From positions 93,537-157,536 of the forward strand of contig JAJJXM010000092.1 in assembly GCA_024516155.1 (NCBI GenBank): 64,000 bases of DNA. The letters run 5' to 3'. Shown piece after piece: positions 20,628 to 32,407 of this stretch. The notes beneath the pieces are model-generated. The model saw nothing but the letters and a program-made list of their open reading frames with translations, was not told where the DNA came from and did not search any database. The stretch comes from Pyronema omphalodes (Eukaryota; Ascomycota; Pezizomycetes; Pezizales; Pyronemataceae). A program made the position numbers and the translations under genes. How positions within the stretch are numbered: position 1 is the stretch's first letter; each line of letters opens with the position of its first letter.

Positions 20628-23600
20628 GAATCTGGAACTAGAACTGGGATTACGTCGTAGATTTCTGGATGTGAGTTATAAAGTAAAAAGTTCAAAGTCC
20701 AAAATTCCTTTCCAGATCATGATTCATGACTAAGAATAGGACTATCATAGATTCCACATAATGGTATGAATATATGGAGTTGGAGGTAAACAGCACTGTA
20801 CGTAGGAGTTTCTAATACCATACCTAGCACGATGATATATTAGGAAATAAGTTACTTTAGGTATGTTTAAAGTTGGTTGGTTTTACATACTACTATCGAG
20901 GGGGGTAGTGGTATAACTAAGGGGGGGTTCCTTCTATGTGTATTAGCCTGCTGGTTGCGTAGATGTCTAGATGCTCGCTGTGAAGACATGTATGTTGTCG
21001 GTTGTTGCTGGGGTTTTTGGTCGCTGTTATGGTTGCTATTATGGGTTGCGTTTTGGCAAATTAGCATTACGGAAATAAACTAATAAACCAACATAGCAAA
21101 TTGGTAATATGCTAATCTATGTGGTATGTAATATCACAATATGGCAATATGTTACACATATGATAATAAGGCCAGCAACTGATGGATTCGGATGGATTAA
21201 AAAGTGAAACTTGGAATTGTAATTGAGCTTGATCGGGATTGATCGAGCTTGAGGACCCCTTGGTTGCATGAATCTAAGACAACGGGGAGTGCGTGGAATT
21301 GAATTGGTGATGATGAAAAAGGAGGATATTAGGACATTAGGATGTTGGAATATTGGGGTTCTAGATGGGGATATAGGGATTTGGGGTTGTGTAGATAGGT
21401 TGTGTAAATATGTTATGTTGTGTTTGTTATGTGCGTATGTTATGGCCATGTGTAGTAGATATGGATGGTATATATGTATAGATGTTATAGCCGTATCGCT
21501 ATATGTATGTATATAAACGTTGTAATATTCGGGTGATATCTTTGATCTGGGATTTAAGTTAGATATAGTGAGATATGCTAAAGAAAAGGTGGCCAATCAC
21601 ATGACATGATTCGCATCCTTAGCCTGAATGATGTTTGTTCGACTCGACTGCGTCGTGTGGGGTAAAAAGGGCACTGTAGGTGATCATCTGTAGTTAGAGA
21701 TCTATTTACAGCAACATAAGCGCCTGATGAATAGCGACACACCGATCTAACATGTCGCCACTTTTTATATGTGCATATATATGTGCATGCCCGAAGACAA
21801 CATAGATACCAATTGTAGGGCCAATATGGTATGGTATGCATGTAGAAATGTTGCTCTGAAGGCGGTATTACGATGAGCTAACATAAGATAGGCTGGGATA
21901 AGCGCTGTGGAATATCATGAATCCAGACTCCATGCGGTAGGTTGATATGTATTATGGAGTTAATGGGCTACTGATTTATTCGACTTAATCCTACGGTAGA
22001 TGGCTTGGAATTTCGAGATCTGGATTATTTCTCAATTTTTTCAGACAACATTCGAAGAAGCTCACATGGTAGCAAGATGAACCCAAAACTGGGATGCAGG
22101 ACGGTTGAGCTTCGATGGCGGCGTAAGCTGCAAAGACAATCGAAAGCTGCTTTCAGTAACAAGAAAAAGTTCATTCGATGGTTAAGAAGATGCAGAGACG
22201 CAGGGGATAACGGAGGAAACACCTCATGCGAAGGAATGAGAGATAAAATAAATAAAATAAACCTACTGACTAGTGGAGCGAGGTCGGTATTCTGGAAGAC
22301 CTGGATCCTAACCAGAACTAAGAACATGGAATTAGCTACCCGGCACCTTCTATAATGGATATGAATGAGGAATCGTGTTTCACTTGGCTGAATATTCGAT
22401 GAAAGTGAACGCTGGAACAGTTGTACAAGATTTGGGTGCTGTATTAGAAAAACTGAGGTGGACATTGAAGAACTAGCATGAGCTACAGATTTGGTCGATA
22501 AACTAAGGGGATGCAATATAGCTCCTGAAGACTTGATAAAAAAATATCGGGCTTTAGCTATCGAAAAGCTGAGGGTTTTTATGGTTGTGACGAAAGTTAT
22601 GCTGGTGATGGAGAACTAACGGTTTATGATGTCGTTTCTTAAGGATAGAGAGGATCATCAGGAGTTGTAGGTTCTCGGGTTATTAAAGAAACAATAAAGA
22701 AAGAGTGATGCGGTAAAGTAATCTGGGGCGCTAGAATTGTATGGTTTAGGGGAGGGGGGGGGGGGGGGGGGGGGGCTGAGTTTATTTTGGACTTCCGAGT
22801 GGATCTGATCACGAGTTGTCAATCAGTATAATTTGTCAGGAAGATACAAGAAGCCTTGCAGTTTGTCTATTTCTGTGTCAATAGACAGAAGATACTCTTG
22901 ATATATACCAGCAGTTATGAAGCCGGGGAATTCAATCACCGACTGGGAAAACTTGTCGGGTACACTTCGTGCGAACAGGACGAGCAAAAATTGTCTTTCC
23001 GACGTCGCCAGACGTCGAGTGATAGCGCATGCATAGGTGTAGCGGCAAACTCCGCAGTGGACAGCTTCATCTATCTCATAACGAGGCCGTACGGGTGCTG
23101 CAATTTCAGTAACTTATATCCTCATGTATTCTTCTTCTTACATTCAGTCTTTTTGTAGTACGCTATAATATCATAATCAAATTGTTATTTCTCCTCCCGC
23201 CTCATCCCGCTCTTATGGAGTTTGAAGAGGCGAGTTCCAGAGCAAAATTTGAAAAGGATCACGAGGAAATAGGTGAAAAGTGAATCTAATATTAACTGGT
23301 GAATGGTTTTTGACATATTCGATAACGAATTGGATTCGTTTCTTGCCTACACACCTATATCAAATCCATTCTCTGCCAAAGATGTAAGAATTTGGTTTCT
23401 ATATCACAACCTCCATTCTGATGGATGGATCTTTTTTCTTCTTGTGCGAGAGTTGAAATACGTACGATAACAGAAAATGTATAAACTACGAAGGCAATAG
23501 TATATATGAATATTTGGTACTCATGGGGTTCCGGAATTCGGGCACATCGCATTGTATTCACACACTGCAATAATGCAATGATGGCTCCAAAAGCTTCTCG

Positions 23601-24241
23601 AGAAAGAATAAAGAATCAAGAGCCCCTGTATAGCTAAGTTAAAGCTTAATCATCTAAAAATAATCGGCACTTGGTGGAAGAAAATTATGGTGGAGTTTTC
23701 AGTTGTATGGAAGGACAAAAGTTGGGCACCGTGATTTGGTAGGACGATGCAACAGAGCACCCGGCTTACCATTGTATCCGAGTACATGCAAAACCTTAAA
23801 TTTATTGAGAAACACTAAGAACGTATGCACTCAAGTACGGCTATTGTTTCATGGCTTCTCAGTCTGCCGGACGTACTTCAGTGGTTGTATTACTGGGCTT
23901 GATGTTGAGAATGAGATATCAAATTTGAACAACCAATACGCTGGGTAAAGTCATCGAACAAGAGCTTATTATGGCTCCGGTATCCATACAATAGCTGCGA
24001 AACCCGTCAGCATACAGAGAAAACAGTTTTACGCTACCGTAGCACGGGTAGCACTGGTATAATGGATATTACCAGGAGTATATGAAATGCGTACAATAAA
24101 GCATGGCAGTCACCATGACCTGATTTGATTTCGATGATAACTGCGGGCCCGCAAACATTTGCACTATTTATATGATATCAATTATCGTAATTACTACCTA
24201 AACCCAAAGCCTAACACCCATACGCCATGTCACAACATCCA
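20628..24241. other. Non-coding region with poly-G tract
   Basis: About 3.6 kb, AT-rich, with no recognisable gene or exon chain. It includes a run of 22 G at 22754-22775. Frames such as 22005-22355 have no recognisable homology and are best treated as chance. Confidence 0.5.
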
Positions 24242-27200
24242 CTAAATCAGCCCCTCCATCAACTCATCCAACCTAATACCCTTCCTAACCGCATTTGAAA
24301 AACCCTCATTATAACTAACCCAAACATCCCTCTTCTCGACCGTTTTCCTCTTCTTTCTTGGCCCCTCCTCTTCGGTCTTAACTTCTATCACTCTCCCAAA
24401 AAAGTCTCTCTTAACCTTCTCCGCATTCCCATCTATCTCCATCACCTCCGTCTGAACTTGAGTCGCTGCATCTTCTCTAACCGGCCCCATCCTCGCCTCT
24501 CTAGCCTTATTCTCTCTGACAACCTTCATCTTCCTCCACTCCTGATCCAACACCTGTCTAACCGCATACCTAACTACCTCCATTTTCTGCCCTTCAAAAG
24601 TTCCAAAAACTCCCAACGCATCAATAGGGGGCTCCATACGGTATGCCCACCCCGACCCAGCCATAACTCCCGGAGCTTGTTCCACTCTAACTTTTTCAAA
24701 TCTCGCGCCAACAGCCTCCATGGCATCCACAGCTCTTTTCACAATTCTTTTCTCCGACTCTCTGCGAACCGAAGCTATAGCCATTCCAGACCCGGAGACT
24801 AAAACGGGAGTAATACAGGGTGATAAAATCCGGTTTATGTATGGTGCTAACTCCATGGCGATTGTGGAGGGGTTTTTAAAGATTTGGCTCAAGGACGCGC
24901 TGGAGAGAGAACTGTGGATTGTAGCGAGGATAGAGGTGGTTTCTTTGGTTGCTTCTCGGGCTTCCCAGTCGGCGGTTAGACCGGAGAATAGAAGTTCCGG
25001 AGCGTCGGTGGGGAGGGAGTTGTTGGGGTTGCTGGGGCCGGTGGTGGTGGAGAAGAGGTGATGGAAGGCTAGGATTGGGTAGGAGAGGTAAGAAGCGCCG
25101 GAGGAGTCGGAGGATAGGCGTGTAGAGAGGAGGTCAGAGAAGAAGAGCCAATCATAAGCGGTATTTGGTTTAGAGAGCAGGGAGTCGTCGTTGAAGTTTT
25201 TGGTAGGGTAGAGGGAGAAACAGTCTATTATAATTAGCGACAGTAATCAGGAGGAGGAAAAGGGGATGGTAGGTACTAACCCATGGTAAGTTTGTCGAAT
25301 TCTCCAATGCCTTCGACCAAGTCTTGAACTTTCTGCAGAGAGGATTTCTTCGGAATCTTTGCAGCTGCTCCCCGAGCTGGGAGCTCCTTTTTAATGTGGA
25401 ATACTGCATCCAGTGCATCCCTTGCCGCCATTCTGCCACTCCCGCTACTACCCTTTCCATCATTATCACCAATTCTGCTCCCAACAAGTTCATCTTCAAC
25501 TGCTTTCCTCGTCAGGATCTTCCTCCCTTCCTTATGTTTCGTCGCCGTAGTTTTATCCAGTTTCATCTTGGTCGCAATCCATTCACCATTGACCAAAGCA
25601 CCTCTCATATCTCCCTTTCTGGTACCGCCAGACACAGACGATAACTCAACAATCTTTCTCACCGCTCCATCCTCTGTTACATATCCTTCTTTTTCAAAAA
25701 TCCATTCCAGTCGATCGATGATGAGAGCCATCGGGGGATTCCGCATCTGCACCACCTCTGCATATTGCCTCAACGGTTTCAAAGCCGGTGCATAAAGGTC
25801 ATTACAAACCGCAATAATCGGTCTCAAAATCCTGAATTTATCCTGTGCTTTCTTATTCCTCCTTCTTCCTCCAGTAGCCGCTGATTTCTCTGCTGTAGAA
25901 TTTTTATCTGCCTGTATTAAATCCAGCAGCGCTTTGATAAATCCCGTATCACCACCACCGCCACCAGCACCTCCAGATCCTCCCGCACCTCCAGTAACTC
26001 CATCAATCTCATCAATCACCAACGCCGTCGGTTTTCCCGCATTCTTCTGCTGCGTTTTTCCCGACGTCAACCCACATGACTTCACTCCCTCTATCGTAAG
26101 CATATCCATAATCTTCCCCTTAACAGCAGCAGCAGATCGATCATCACTGGCATTTATCTCCAGAGGTTCATAACCCGCTTGTCTAGCCGCAACATGCGCC
26201 AATGTAGTCTTTCCCAAACCCGGAGGTCCATGAATGAGGAGGATTTTCCGGTGTTCAGGTTCCTGTTCATCTTCCTTTACGGCATCTCCAGCGCGGAGTT
26301 TGCGTTTAGCTTTTCTATGACTGGAGGGGAAGACAATTTGATCCCATTTCTTGAGCCATCTCAAAACTTCTCTGTGAGTTCTTTCATCACCCACAAGGTC
26401 CGTGAATTTCTTCGCTCGGTATTTTTCCGTCCACAGTAGCTGTTTTTTTCCTTGTAATTTCGGATCTGTGGTTGTCGTAGAAGTCATAGCGATGGTATCC
26501 ACAACAGCGGCTGTTTCAGCAGCTCTCGCTCGCCGCCTTTCTTCCGCGGCTAAATCATCTAATATTCCATGAATATCCACACCATAAAAACTGTGCCTCC
26601 CCGTAGTCTCTATTGAGGCATTAGGATTTCTTATCCTCTCCTTCCTGGCCACCGTAAAGCTTCTTCCATCTGCCATTACTATTTCCACCTCCTTCGGTCC
26701 CGTCATCATCGGTCTCGTAACAGGCGGCCTTATCGGGGCTCTTAAAAACGACGGTAAATTTAACTCGGAAATAGTAAACTTTGGTGTGGTTTCCTCCGCT
26801 TCCGGTGACATAGCGATTGATGGCGGCGAAGCGGCTTCTAGGGGGTTCATCATAGCTTCTTCTAGTATATCTATCGGTTCATCTTCTACCTCTACCGGTT
26901 TTGGAGCAAGAGAAATCTTTTTGGAAAACAACCCGCCGCCGCTGAGGGGTATGCTGAAGTTTGGTTTAAAAGCTGGCATTGAAGGAGGCGGGGGCGGTGG
27001 TTTGGCTTTCGGGGTGGTAGGGTCTTCAACAATATCTTCGGCGATATTTTCGACTTGTGCTTCCGTATCGGAGTCGGGATATTCGAGAGCCTCCGGGGAG
27101 GGAGCATCTGGGAGATCAGACATCATGATAGGCGGGGGAGACGAGCGGAACGAAGTCGCAGCAGCAGCAGTGGGTATAGTTTTAGCGGGTGTTGAGTTAT

Positions 27201-27694
27201 TTCGTATCGGCGACTCAGGCGTGAAAGAACGACGATTACGCGGAGCGCTGCGATGTGGTGTTGGTGTGTCTAATCGCGCGGAGTTCGTCAGGACAAAAGT
27301 CAATTTAGTGAGTGTCGCGACGCGTTAGCGCTTTACGCGTCGCGCGCATCGCAAGTAGATGTGGCTGGCTGACAGCGGGCTTACCGGGTGGTAATGAACT
27401 TGATCTGAAGATTGGTTTGCTGTCGTGTAATCGATGTTGAATTACTACGCCATTTTTGTTTAGGAGTCTGCGTCGTTCGGAGGCGACTGTGTGCAGAGCA
27501 AGGAGGTCGTCGGAAAATGTGTCGGGTGGGAGATCATGGTGAGACCCGGAGGGGGGATCATGGTGAGCTGCTTCTGCTTCGGCGGCGTAGAGCTCGGCCA
27601 ATACGTCGGAGGGAGGGCAACCACTGTCAGTAGGTGGTAGGTCGGAAAATAGGACAGTATAGTCGAAGTCAGAGGGGAGATTATCTGAGGCCAT
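24242..27694 (-). CDS. CTF18: Chromosome transmission fidelity protein 18 (alternative clamp loader large subunit)
   Basis: AAA+ ATPase of the Ctf18-RFC complex, which loads PCNA at forks and supports sister-chromatid cohesion. Exons are complement(24242..25224, 25281..27269, 27385..27694), 1093 aa. Introns are 25225-25280 (56 nt) and 27270-27384 (115 nt). The first junction (LPP-DTPTP) rests on the only in-frame acceptor. The N-terminus is Pro/Ser/Glu-rich and disordered. The clamp-loader box LLWTEKYRAKKFTDLVGDE precedes Walker A HGPPGLGKTTL (near 450), then INASDDRS, Walker B ALVIDEIDG (near 520), and the sensor-1 region IAVCNDLYAP. The C-terminal end has KRDFFGRV and VWVSYNEGFSNAVRK, the Ctf18 signature that binds Ctf8-Dcc1. 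The start chosen is GCCATGG at 27694; an in-frame ATG 21 nt upstream is possible. Confidence 0.92.
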
Positions 27695-28028
27695 GGCTTG
27701 AATTATGGTGTGCAATTAGGTGATAATGACGAGGAAGACGGAAGTTGATGCTGTCGGAGACAGGGTCAAACGAGTGACACACGATGATTAGTGAACATTC
27801 ATTGACAGTCATTGATACGGTTGACTAAATTCGCAGCAGTCTTAATACCTGATGTAACTATATGTTCTCTGCTCAACCACGGATTTTCCGTAATGCTTCA
27901 TGGTCACCAACATTGAGCATGGTATCCCAATGACATCAATACCATAGCCATGCTTTTGAATAATCAACAGTGGCTAATTATTCAGAATATCCAACTATAA
28001 TTACTACCTTCAACTTGATCACCCCCAC
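27695..28028. other. Intergenic spacer, CTF18 promoter side
   Basis: Holds the CTF18 upstream region and the 3' flank of the acetyltransferase gene, both minus strand. No other feature seen. Confidence 0.5.
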
Positions 28029-28662
28029 TCATTCCCACTTAACCTCCGGACCTCTCTCGGACAATTTCACCAACGCCTCATCCGTAACTCTCATAACCTG
28101 CCACTCCAACCCCAAATTCTGCGCCCCAATACTCTCATAAAACTTAATACTAGGTTCATTCCACTTCAACACACTCCACTCCAATCTCTTTCCTCCTATC
28201 CTCTGAGTTTCCTGTGCCAACGCAGCCAACAACGCCTTTCCATACCCTCTATTTCTAAACTTCTCATACACAAATAAATCCTCCAAATAAACCCCTGGTG
28301 CAGCTCTCCAAGTGGAGTAGTTATTGAAGTATAACGCCATTCCAGCAGGTTCGTTTTCTGGCGTGAAAGCGAGAATCACGCGCGCATAGGGAGTGCCAGA
28401 ACTGGGGAAGAGGGTGGCGGTAAGGGTTTCGTTGGTGGCTTGGACGGTGGAGGGGGGTTCGCGTTCGTAGGCGGCGAGAGCGTGGATGAGCTCGAGGATC
28501 AATGGTACATCTAAAGTAGAGTTTCAGTCAAATATTCAACTAGCATTACCGGTATGAAGGGAAGGATAGGTCCAGGCCCAGCAGGGATGAGCTAATGTTG
28601 TGGAACAGGAGAGGGGGTTTACCGGAAGCTTCAGCTTTGCGGAGGATTACGACGGGTGCCAT
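28029..28662 (-). CDS. GNAT-family N-acetyltransferase, diamine/spermidine acetyltransferase-like
   Basis: Exons are complement(28029..28510, 28623..28662), intron 112 nt, 173 aa. The first exon encodes only MAPVVILRKAEAS; the junction gives D-VPLILELIHALAAYE. The protein has the GNAT fold: the segment MALYFNNYSTWRAAPGVYLEDLFV matches the SSAT-like subgroup, and motif A for acetyl-CoA is RNRGYGKALL. Downstream, RLEWSVLKWNEPSIKFYESIGA is the conserved motif B. Length matches SSAT enzymes (about 170 aa). The likely role is acetylation of a polyamine or another small amine in the cytosol; the substrate cannot be read from sequence. Confidence 0.85.
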
Positions 28663-29060
28663 ATTTGATCAATTGCGTCTCGAGAGATAGGTATCAATTG
28701 AGGTTGTACTAAAGTGAGTGATGATGGGATGCAGCTATCGAGATTTTATGGAGATGAGGGGTAGCTTCGGGGACCTTGTTGGGCAGGGATCGATGCTACC
28801 GGTCGACTCATCTGATCTGCCATCTATTTATCCGCACCTTCCATGATTCTTTGTTTCCTTCTAGTTGCAGTGGTTTTGTGAATTTTTCACTGTTTACACT
28901 TGGAAAAAGCTTATATTCATCACATCTACTAGATCCATCTATGTAGCTTGGATATCAAAATTGATTAAGCTAACCAAAATATGTACATGTTCCGGATATA
29001 TAATTCACACCAGCCTAACTTTTTATTTTCTTTCAACGTCTACCAGCGGCTAGGACAGAT
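28663..29060. other. Intergenic spacer between acetyltransferase gene and PRX1
   Basis: Upstream region of the acetyltransferase gene and downstream region of PRX1. AT-rich near 28900-29000. Nothing else seen. Confidence 0.5.
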
Positions 29061-30041
29061 TTACTTGCGGAGGGTGGTGAAACGGAGGTAGCTAGGATGG
29101 GTTAGATATATGAATGATCACAGCGGATAGTAGTGACTTACGGCTTGAGCTCACGGACGTTATCAGCTCCGAACTTCTTCTTGGCGTCCTCAGTAGAGAC
29201 GGTGGGGGGAACAATGACGTCCTCTCCAGCAGTCCAGTTAACGGGAGTGGCGATTCCGTTCTTGTCGGCAGTCTGAAGAGAGTCGACAACACGGAGAACC
29301 TCAGCAGTGTTACGTCCAGTGGAGGCAGGGTAGGTCATGACCAATCTGATCTTCTTGGCAGGGTCAATGATGAAGACGGAGCGGATGGTGAAAGCAGTGG
29401 CAAGGCTCTCAATCTGGGCCTGGTCAACCATGTCGTACAACCAGGCGACCTCACGGCTCTCGTCGGCGATGACGGGGAAAGATCCGTCAGATCCGGCGTG
29501 CATGGCAGATCCGGTAACCTCGTCAATGTCCTTGACCCACTCGTCGTGCTGGGCAAGTCCGTTGGCGGACAATCCGATCAACTTGACGTTGCGGGCATCG
29601 AACTCGGGACGGAGCTTGGCGAAGGCTCCGAGCTCGGTGGTGCAGACGGGGGTGAAGTCGGCGGGGTGAGAGAAGAGGATACACCAGGAGTCACCAATGT
29701 ACCTGGGAGGAGGTTAATACATGAGAGTAGACCGGGAGGAGGGAGGGGTCAGTGAAGGCAGGATGGATGCTAGAATAGCAGCCACCATAGCAACCAAACC
29801 GCAGCCAGGAGGCATCGGGAACGTACTGGTGGAAGTCGAGCTTTCCGTGGGTGGTCTCAGCAACGAAGTTAGGGGCAACGGCTCCAAGACGAAGACGGGG
29901 CTGCTCCTTGTCCATGAAAGCGGGACGGGCGGCGAAGCGGCGGGGAGTAGCAACGAAGGTGCGCTGGGCAACAACGGGCTTCACCATGCGGCGAACGCTG
30001 GGACGGGCGAGAGCGCGGAGGGCGGGAACGAAGGCGGACAT
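29061..30041 (-). CDS. PRX1: Mitochondrial 1-Cys peroxiredoxin
   Basis: Thiol peroxidase that reduces hydrogen peroxide and organic hydroperoxides, probably in mitochondria. Exons are complement(29061..29091, 29142..29702, 29827..30041), 268 aa. Introns are 50 and 124 nt with GTAAGT/GTACGT donors and CTAAC/TTAAC branch sites. The first about 40 residues are Arg/Ala-rich without acids (ALRALARPSVRRMVKP), a mitochondrial presequence. The active-site motif HPADFTPVCTTE holds the peroxidatic Cys near residue 91. Typical 1-Cys (Prx6/Prx1) features follow: IGLSANGLAQHDEWVKDI, TYPASTGRN, and the long C-terminal domain with TPVNWTAGEDVIVPP. The last exon encodes only YLRFTTLRK, the conserved C-terminal end. 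Confidence 0.95.
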
Positions 30042-32407
30042 TTTTGGAGTTGATTGACGGTGAATTGAAATCGACTGTGAATGAAGCGGAAAAGAAAGCT
30101 GCGATGCGGGATGATGCGGCACCAAATTGTGGATGCCGTCGACTATCCTCTTACGTATTAGTGCACATTGGCTGGCAATGGCATCACCACCGCTGTCGCT
30201 TAGCTATCAATCACGACGTGTCACCCGCCGGAACGGGATTAGTAACAATAACCGGCGTCCACGAGGTAAACCCGTAGGACCGCAAAGCAAAATCGAGCAA
30301 ACCTCAGAGTCAATCTGGATAAGCGGTCTCGATCGCCGCTGGTATGTATGTAACATAAGCCCTAACCCTAGCGTGAAGAGGGTGACGACTCGTCAATTCG
30401 CTCCTGGGCATTTAGTTGGCTGGTTACGTATACGGGCAGAATTTCGAGAGTGGAATACGCAACTTCAGAGGCCAGGAAATATTTCGTTTGAACCGGGCAG
30501 CAATGTAAAGTTATCACAAATTGGCCACATCAATTATCTTCTGATAAATGCATAGACACTTTTACGCTCGAGGGGTTGATAAAGAAGTACACTTGATCGT
30601 GCAATAAATACCATTGGCATTTTGTATCACCATGAAACCGGGACAACCTAAGTCTTATGTAAACGACTTAACAACGGGACGAACTTCAGGGCGGATACTG
30701 ATCCAATGAGGTGTAACTTCGCTTGCGACCTTTCACTGGACGGTCATCCCGTTGCATCGCGGACGCCAGTCGGGTAGCCTTTTTTCCCGCCGAACGCATG
30801 ATGTACGTTTCAGTGGCTGGGTGCTCCCGTATATTATTTAGCATGCAGAAGTTAATTGGTCTCCTGGGTTGTATGATGGAATTTTATAAGTGTCAGGACC
30901 CTTACATCCTCGAAAGAACTATACTTTGATAGCCTGGAGACTGTCGGTTCGTCTCTTTGATATCATCGTACGTCCTTCACAAGTCTCCTGTATCATAATT
31001 CAAAATAAATACTGCCTTACTGCGGGGTAGCTCCCGCGACCCGTCTTCAATCCAGCAATGTCACAGCGTCTAACTGCATGTGCAAGCGGCCTGAAGAACG
31101 AGCTAAATATGTACCGCTGTTATGCAAATGCAGGGTTCCTTCCGGGGACACGTTCCAGCCCAGGGTTAGGGCAAGGGTATCGTCCTACATTTGCGAACCG
31201 TTCCCTCCCGCTATTTACCACTTAGGGCGAGATGCAAACATCCAGCAATATATTAAAAAGTATTCCATAGCAATATTCCGCATATATTCCACGTACATAT
31301 TCCATGAGCAATCGTAATGAATTCCGAAAAACCGCCTGGAAACGTGGGGCGTACGGTACCTGCGTTCTGCATTGTCGCTGTCCAAAAGGGCATTGACCAA
31401 TCCTTGTAACAGAGTCGTGGTCACGCATGAGTGGACAGCACATCGAAGCAAATGAGGCGGCCCGAAAGTTATATATGATTTTAGCTCCTTTCATGGTACG
31501 GCTCATTCAGATGCCAATTGCGATGGAAAGGAACCTGCACTTCCTACCACGCCATCGCCACTTCATCCAGCGCACCTTTGGCTTTACTGTAACTTCAGTG
31601 TGGGCTAGTATGGAAGTATGTACATATTCTCAGGGTTCAATCGGATCTTCAGCACCGTCAGATGCATCAATAGGGCCGTCGACGCGCCGACGCATCTCAA
31701 TGCCGTCAACCTGTTACCAATGACAATCAAGAGCGACCAACAGAAAGCGCAAAAAGTATCTTGGTGCCCAGTGAGCTACACTCTATACGCAGAACACGTA
31801 TGGTGCACTTGGCTTCGGCACCGGTCCCTCTGCCGCATCTCACCATTATGATATCAGTCTGGACGTACGTGGGACATGATAAGCCTACCCTTCAAAGTAG
31901 GACCGCGTGCTCTATAGCCCGAAATACTATGTAAACACTGCCGTTTTGCCCGAAGTTGTTGAAGACTACTGCGGTCTCTGTCAACGCCAGTTCCCAACTC
32001 TTACTCTCATTCCGCGGCGTTTACGGTCAGGCGATTTATCATACCGATTGACCGATAGGAGGACCAACTGAATAAAGAAGGGGATGACATACTGTGGACG
32101 ACATTAGATGTTACGATATCTCTTACATTCCTCTTAACGATAATTGTTATATACCACACCCTCACCACTGGGTAAATTCGACGAAGCAATTCCATAAATC
32201 TGGTAACTGGAACATAAAGAATTCACTATGGTTTGCATTTCTGTCAATCTCAGTTTAATGACGCGCTAAACATGATTAGTCTATCGATAGAGACAGTTTA
32301 GATCCGCGGATCAATCGCGTAAGTTTAATTTATTTTCCGGTTTCAATCGATATCTCAACTCTATTACAACGTCAACACAAGGACGTGATGTTAACTCCAG
32401 TTGTTAG
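30042..32407. other. Intergenic region between PRX1 and ferric reductase
   Basis: About 2.4 kb between divergent genes. It should contain the missing 5' exons of the ferric reductase if that gene is complete. One candidate is an open stretch at about 32063-32171 that encodes a hydrophobic run (LDVTISLTFLLTIIVIYH), but I could not link it by convincing splice sites. Confidence 0.4.
30359..30371 (-). promoter_or_regulatory. Telo-box upstream of PRX1
   Basis: GCCCTAACCCTAG on the plus strand (CTAGGGTTAGGGC read toward PRX1), about 320 bp upstream of the PRX1 start. In yeasts such TTAGGG sites bind Tbf1/Teb1-type factors in promoters. Its role here is inference. The identical core CTAGGGTTAGGGC recurs at about 48088-48099. 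Confidence 0.45.

Noticed and set aside
30127..30555. 142-codon ORF upstream of PRX1
   Set aside because: No recognised domain and no introns or neighbours to support it. Likely chance.
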